Notes under the pieces: model-generated | Told to the model about the DNA's origin: nothing | Databases searched by the model: none | Seen by the model: the letters and a program-made list of their open reading frames with translations, nothing else | Program-made: the position numbers and the translations under genes | Origin: Pavlovales sp. CCMP2436 | Lineage: Eukaryota; Haptophyta; Pavlovophyceae; Pavlovales | NCBI GenBank assembly: GCA_026770615.1 | Contig: MU631311.1 | Span: forward strand, 836,708-857,977 | Reading direction: 5' to 3' | DNA length: 21,270 nucleotides | In this document: positions 17,556 through 21,270 of the stretch, piece after piece | Layout: each line of letters begins with the position of its first letter | How positions within the stretch are numbered: position 1 is the stretch's first letter

Positions 17556-17860
17556 ATATTATATGCTTGTGATAATCTCTTCGGTTTCATATTTTGCTGA
17601 ATTGTGTTTACGTGTGTCATAGTATTTATACGAATATCTATATTGTGTTCATTTTCAATAGAGTCCAATAGTCTAATTATAATACTAAAATCATTGATCA
17701 TATCATTCAATAAATTTATAACCGATGGTCTGTTTCTCTCTGATTTTTTTTTATCTATTACCAATTCAAAACTTTGAATCAGTGTTTCATTTTGTATTTT
17801 CATGATTTGATGATCTAACAGAAGATTTTGATTTATATGCTCTTCATCATATTCATCCAT
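17552..17860 (-). CDS. Viral helical protein of unknown function, 102 residues
   Basis: An uninterrupted frame starts at ATG 17860 (MDEYDEEHINQNLLLDHQI) and ends at TAA 17554-17552. It is acidic at the N-terminus and helical through the middle (NLLNDMINDFSIIIRLLDSI), with a basic tail. No domain is recognised. The start overlaps the stop of the upstream gene as TAATG, and its stop overlaps the convergent gene's stop. Both overlaps show it is part of a tightly packed viral gene set. Translation may be coupled or each gene separately transcribed; the sequence does not decide. Confidence 0.6.
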   Translation of the reverse strand: MDEYDEEHINQNLLLDHQIMKIQNETLIQSFELVIDKKKSERNRPSVINLLNDMINDFSIIIRLLDSIENEHNIDIRINTMTHVNTIQQNMKPKRLSQAYNI

Positions 17861-18246
17861 TATATTACTTTATTATTAGATTTTAATTTTAATTTTTTTG
17901 ACACATACATTTTTCAATTATTGCCAATTGGTTGTTTTTAACAAATATTGTGATTATTATAGTTTTCGATTAGAAAATCGAGACTGTCCCAGAAATCATT
18001 TTAATTTTTAATGACTTTACACGAAACTCCTTTACATTTTGAATCTATAAGATCGTCTACAATTCATAAATTTCTCTCATAGTTTTTGTGGGTCTCTGCA
18101 CTGATAATTATACATTTTTCATGAAAAAAATTACTTGGGGTATCTTCATCGTCGTCGTCATCATCTTTGTCATTTTGTGATAAATTATTATCCATATCTG
18201 GCTCTGCGCAGATTCTACACGTTTGAATACAATACCCCATATACAT
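17860..18246 (-). pseudogene. Cysteine-rich, probable zinc-binding viral protein with four in-frame stops
   Basis: The frame starts at ATG 18246 (MYMGYCIQTCRICAEP) and reaches TAA 17862-17860, which overlaps the next start as TAATG. It is 129 codons long, broken by TGA 18066-18064, TAA 18003-18001, TAA 17940-17938 and TGA 17916-17914. The pieces after the first stop still look coding: IVDDLIDSKCKGVSCKVIKN, NDFWDSLDFLIENYNNHNIC. Cysteine pairs (CIQTCRIC, CKGVSC), a HEKC and a later NHNIC suggest a zinc-binding fold. An acidic run (DKDDDDDDED) lies in the N-terminal part. No family is recognised. Only the first 60 residues would appear as an ordinary open frame, so the gene is easy to miss. Confidence 0.55.
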
Positions 18247-18288
18247 TAACTCTATATTTTTTTTACCTTCCTTCCTTCTCCGAGAAAA

Positions 18289-18352
18289 GTGTGTGTGTGT
18301 GTTATTGCTTTGCCCGATTTACTTCTCCCCCATAAATAGTGTGTGTGTGTGT
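18289..18352. repeat. Two (GT)7 microsatellites 50 bp apart
   Basis: Identical GT tracts at 18289-18302 and 18339-18352, each preceded by A or AA and followed by a ttatt-like sequence. They lie in the short non-coding stretch between the cysteine-rich gene and the G-rich inverted repeat. Confidence 0.8.
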
Positions 18353-18408
18353 CTTATTATACTTACTATACTTATAGTTTTTTTTACATAGAAGAAGAGA
18401 TAATAGAA

Positions 18409-18623
18409 GTTAAACGAAAGGGGGGGGTAATATTCGAAAAAGGGGGGGTAGAGGGGGTAAACCGGGTAAATAAAAAGTCCCTATAGGCGAGATCGGCGTT
18501 CGGCGTAATAAGTTCACGCCGATTATCTTTTAGAATATAGAAAAAGTTTTTCTAAACTCTATTTACCCCCCCTTTTTCGAATATTACCCCCCCCTGCATT
18601 TTTTACCCCCCCTTTCGTTTAAC
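18409..18623. repeat. Large G-tract inverted repeat with nested hairpins
   Basis: The left arm starts gttaaacgaaag, then G8, taatattcgaaaaa, G7, ta. The right arm (18564-18623) is its reverse complement with about 13 extra bases between the outer and inner parts. The left arm continues with G5 and G3 runs, so it has four G-tracts in about 50 bases. The centre holds two smaller palindromes: atcggcgt/acgccgat (18492-18499 and 18516-18523) and tagaaaaa-g-tttttcta (about 18538-18554). It directly abuts the D5 helicase stop. It could be a replication origin, a transcription-terminating hairpin, or joined terminal inverted repeats; the sequence alone does not tell which. Confidence 0.75.
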
Positions 18624-20390
18624 TCAATCATTCTCGATAATGATAATTGGGGCTTCAATAAATTTAACAAATTTTAATCCACCTTTTTTTACTGTGTCGA
18701 TATTACATTTTGCGTCATATACACCAATACCAATACTATTAAATATTTTGCCTACATTTTGCGATGTAGTTTTATAGTTTGCGGATGCTAGTATCATAAA
18801 AATGTCTTGTGTGTGTAGTCTGTCGTCTTTATTCTCAGTAGTTACAAATCTTTCGGTTACATATGTAAGCATATCATCAGTTTCTTCATCTTTCGTTTGA
18901 TTTATCGCGTCTAAAATTGATTGCGGTGCCTTCTTACGAGTTTCTGTAAACGCGTCCAGAATATACAAAGTATAGGCGTTGATAATGCGGTCCTCACTAA
19001 TAAAATTTTTGATAGGATCGTCCTTTAGTTTTAGAAATTTACATTTTGGGTTAAGTTTATCAGCATCTACGAACTTACTTTTATAATCGAATCGTTCCAA
19101 ATTTTCAGAAGCATCGGCAGGTTCACATCTATAATAATTATTATAGCACAAGAACATTGTAAACTGTGGTACAAACCCCATTGCATTCTGGTAATTTAAA
19201 CGTCCTTCCATTTCATCGCCACCACTCGCTAAAGTTTTAATAAAACCGCCATTCAAAACAGTTTTCTCATTCCCTTGGATTTCATTACTGATGATAATCC
19301 TACAGTGTCTTTTTGTGAGCACCCGACCCAGTGCTTTAGCGGGGTCAATCGAACTTGACTCTTTTGAATACACTAAACATTTACTATCAAACTCAGACAC
19401 ATACGCGCCGAAACCTTTACGTAAAAGCTTAGTTTCGGTGCCCTTTCCAGAATCACGCATACCACAATATCCGTACCATTTCTTGTCTTCGAAGCAACCA
19501 GCCAACGCGCGAGCTGTAACATAAGCGTTATAAGTACGTTCTTCTTCGTTTGGGTAAATCGGCATTAAAACGCGTTTCATCATTTCATCATGATCCACTT
19601 GGTTGAACTTGGGAAAGTTTCTGTTAATTTTTTGGGTAAAATTGACATCGGGCAATTCATCATACGAGTATAGTTTTTTATCAACGAATGAATATATACC
19701 ATCGTTAAACGGTAGATACATTTTATTATTATTTATCATGTCATCTATAAAAGTTTTATTGACAATATCAATATTTGTGTTAATATCTTCGACGCATTCT
19801 TTACAATTTTTGATATCACCACTATATGAAACCTCCTCTCGATTTGTATATAGATAATAAATATCGATATCGCGCATGAATTTCGTAAGTAAGTCATTTT
19901 TTAATTTTGGTTCACCAACCCAAACATTTTGGTAATTTGTATATAGAACACCATTACATTTAACAATATCGTTTTTTGTAACGATTAATAACTATCTCAC
20001 CAGACAGTTTACTTACTTTATACGGCATTACAGCACGCTCATATAGTTCGTCTGTCCCATCTTCAATAGGAGAAATATCTAAACGAACGAATTTTCAATC
20101 AATTCGTTATAAATATTTTCTGGCTTATAATTTTTAAATTTAAACGAAATAGCCAATCCAGTCGTTTGATAAGTTTGTGTGTTTATTTCCTCGATAAGTT
20201 TATCCTTATCGTATTCTATTTTAAACGGTGGGATGCATAGACCGTCACATTCCAATTGATACCTATATGGAAGCATCACGCCTTTTTTCAATAACAGAAC
20301 CGCAACAATATGTAATACATGGTTTTCAATAATCTGAAACCAATACGACGTGGTGAATCCGTCTGTGGTTTTTATATCTTCCGGGTTCAC
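18624..20390 (-). pseudogene. D5-like primase-helicase (SF3 helicase), N-terminus missing, two frameshifts
   Basis: The 3' part is an open frame of 417 codons (19877 to TGA 18626-18624) with all SF3 helicase motifs. These are Walker A G139-MRDSGKG-T, a Walker B-like strand ending in E199 (CRIIISNEIQG), and motif C with sensor Asn in FTMFLCYNNYY (about 246), then ENLERFDYKSKF as the likely arginine region. Residues about 340-417 fit the C-terminal winged-helix-like domain. Upstream, the frame changes near 20085 and changes back near 19975, two compensating indels about 110 bases apart; VLYTNYQNVWVGE in this part resembles the D5 N-terminal linker. At about 20390 viral reading frame ends against host-type sequence, so the expected primase domain is absent. 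The protein would unwind viral DNA in replication. Its stop abuts the G-rich inverted repeat. Confidence 0.75.
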
Positions 20391-21270
20391 CCGGAGAGGC
20401 ACACACCTCATGATCAAGGCAGGCAATCCTTCCGGTTTTCAAATTGCCATCACTGGTACATTCCTGATCATTGTACAGCTCGGACAGTACTGCTAGGGCA
20501 CTGAATCTGTTGTTAGACCATGGGCGCACTTTTCCTGTCAGTTGGCGGGTAGTAGCCTGTCTGATAACAGTAATTTCAGCTGTCTTTGTTTCCGTTACGT
20601 ATTTTGGTGGTGTAGGGATGATAGACAGCGACCTATAGCAGTAGCTGTAGCTATAGCTATAATTACGGTGATAGCGGCGAATATGGTCTCTACTTGAGGA
20701 AGTTATCTTCGTTCTCAGCGGTTTTATGGGATCTGAGGTGCGTTTAGGGACAATCGGACGATGCTCGAAGTGAATGGGTGGCAAGCGTCTAGTCCAAGCA
20801 TTTCTGCTCGCAGGGGGTGTCCAGGATGCGACATCATCGGGTCTAGATGATACAGCACCGCTAACTGTAGTAGGCGTGTGTCGATATTTGGGATCATCAG
20901 TCAATGGGCTAGGAGCGTGTCGAGCTGCGTGAGTATCAGTTAGAGGTGAAAGAGCACCGATCTGAGCGCTAGGCGTATGTCGACATGCGTGAGCATCGTT
21001 TCGTGATGACGGAGCACCCAAAGGTGCGCTAGGCGCGTGTCGAGATGCCTGAGTATCGGTTCGTGGTGACGGGGCACAGGTCAGTGCGCTAGGCGCGTTT
21101 CGAGATGTGCGAGCACCAGTTCGTGGTGAAGCACCGGTCAGTGCGCTAGGTGCGTTTCGAGATGCGCGAGCACCAGTTCGTGGTGAAGCACCGGTCAGTG
21201 CGCTAGGCGCGTATCGAGATGCGTGAGCATCGGTTCGTGGTGAAACACCGGTCAGTGCGCTAGGCGCGTG
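20326..21270 (-). CDS. Tandem-repeat protein, 3' part, open at the right edge
   Basis: On the minus strand one frame is open from the last base of the window down to TAA 20328-20326, 314 codons. From the edge to about 20840 it is built of 19-20-residue repeats such as APSALTGASPRTDAHASRH, rich in Ala, Ser, Pro, Thr, Arg and His. Then come a Ser/Tyr-rich stretch (NYSYSYSYCYRS), a basic segment and NNRFSALAVLSEL. The last 20 or so codons, below about 20390, read into the viral side and are probably not original, so the gene seems cut by the viral sequence. No family is recognised. A retroelement structural protein or a repetitive host protein are both possible; RFSAL-like words also occur in some non-LTR elements, a weak hint. 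Confidence 0.5.
   Translation of the reverse strand, partial: HAPSALTGVSPRTDAHASRYAPSALTGASPRTGARASRNAPSALTGASPRTGARTSRNAPSALTCAPSPRTDTQASRHAPSAPLGAPSSRNDAHACRHTPSAQIGALSPLTDTHAARHAPSPLTDDPKYRHTPTTVSGAVSSRPDDVASWTPPASRNAWTRRLPPIHFEHRPIVPKRTSDPIKPLRTKITSSSRDHIRRYHRNYSYSYSYCYRSLSIIPTPPKYVTETKTAEITVIRQATTRQLTGKVRPWSNNRFSALAVLSELYNDQECTSDGNLKTGRIACLDHEVCASPGEPGRYKNHRRIHHVVLVSDY
20840..21270. repeat. In-frame tandem repeat of 57-60 bp
   Basis: Units begin gtgcgctaggcgcg at 21024, 21084, 21141, 21198 and 21255, with more diverged units starting near 20964 and 20904. The period is 60 bp on the left and 57 bp on the right, always a multiple of three. The rightmost units are the most alike, which suggests recent expansion near the edge. 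The array continues beyond the window. Confidence 0.85.

Larger units (their letters stand above)
4065..20390. mobile_element. Endogenous polinton-like virus / virophage-like element, degraded and truncated
   Basis: About 16.3 kb of AT-rich sequence holds a compact set of virus genes: double jelly-roll major capsid protein, penton-like minor capsid protein, FtsK/HerA packaging ATPase, long fibre with LamG-like modules, lipase and D5-like SF3 helicase. Together the first three define the morphogenesis module of polintons, polinton-like viruses and virophages. Neighbouring genes overlap or nearly touch throughout. Most of the larger genes carry frameshifts or stops, so the copy cannot be a functional virus as read. 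The D5 gene is cut at the right edge, and no polymerase B, retrovirus-like integrase, tyrosine recombinase or cysteine protease was recognised. Boundaries are approximate, taken from the change in base composition and the loss of viral reading frame. Terminal inverted repeats and a target duplication were not found. Confidence 0.75.

Noticed and set aside
17106..18246. In-frame TAA and TGA codons as a sign of an alternative genetic code
   Set aside because: The lipase (224 codons), the helicase domain (417 codons) and the host gene use no in-frame stops, and frameshifts accompany the stops. Decay explains both.
19291..19857. Plus-strand frames inside the helicase gene
   Set aside because: Antisense shadows of a gene whose motifs are clear on the minus strand.
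4065..20390. Terminal inverted repeats or a target-site duplication at the two junctions
   Set aside because: By eye no matching sequence was found between about 4000-4150 and 20300-20450; a pairwise self-alignment would be needed to exclude weak ones.
20840..21270. CRISPR-like array
   Set aside because: The 57-60-bp units repeat along their whole length with no unique spacers and keep an open frame; it is a coding tandem repeat.

Overview
The window looks like a piece of a eukaryotic nuclear genome carrying an old, broken DNA-virus insertion of the polinton-like/virophage type. Two compositions meet. The flanks (about 1-4064 and 20390-21270) are fairly GC-rich, gene-poor and full of short hairpin repeats. 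The middle (about 4065-20390) is AT-rich and packed with virus-like genes. The only well-formed flanking gene (2432-2938) is intronless, GC-rich and encodes an FLZ-like zinc-finger protein. That suits an oomycete or related stramenopile, but this assignment is an inference from one gene and general style.

Left flank: the tail of a gene running in from the left edge (1-117), about 2.3 kb without a credible gene but with hairpins and diverged repeats, the FLZ-like gene, then more repeat debris. A direct repeat (3522-3544 and 4042-4064) brackets a GC-rich segment just before the viral part.

Viral part: two small plus-strand genes (4151-4558, 4571-4979), a small minus-strand coiled-coil gene (4982-5141), a small membrane protein with an IQ motif (5191-5391), a very large broken fibre gene (12192 down to 5386), an intact lipase gene with a full Ser-Asp-His triad (12247-12921), and then a morphogenesis block on the minus strand. 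That block holds the penton/minor capsid protein (13702-12918), an unknown virion-block protein (14579-13695), the FtsK/HerA-type packaging ATPase (15332-14618), the double jelly-roll major capsid protein (16603-15351) and small proteins. After several more small genes come a G-rich inverted repeat (18409-18623) and a D5-like SF3 helicase gene (18624 to about 20390) that is cut off at the right junction. No DNA polymerase B, integrase or protease was recognised.

Almost every larger viral gene carries frameshifts or in-frame stops. The fibre gene alone has at least ten stops and about eight frameshifts. The reading frames can still be followed because genes abut or overlap by a few bases (stop-stop overlaps, TAATG, ATGAATAA). 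Two starts share a TATA-like element directly before the ATG (TCTTATATATAGAC-ATG), and two or three others have looser versions. The lipase, the D5 helicase domain and a few small ORFs remain open.

Right flank: a minus-strand reading frame made of 19-20-residue tandem repeats (57-60 bp in DNA) runs off the window edge. It appears to be a host or transposon gene interrupted by the viral sequence.
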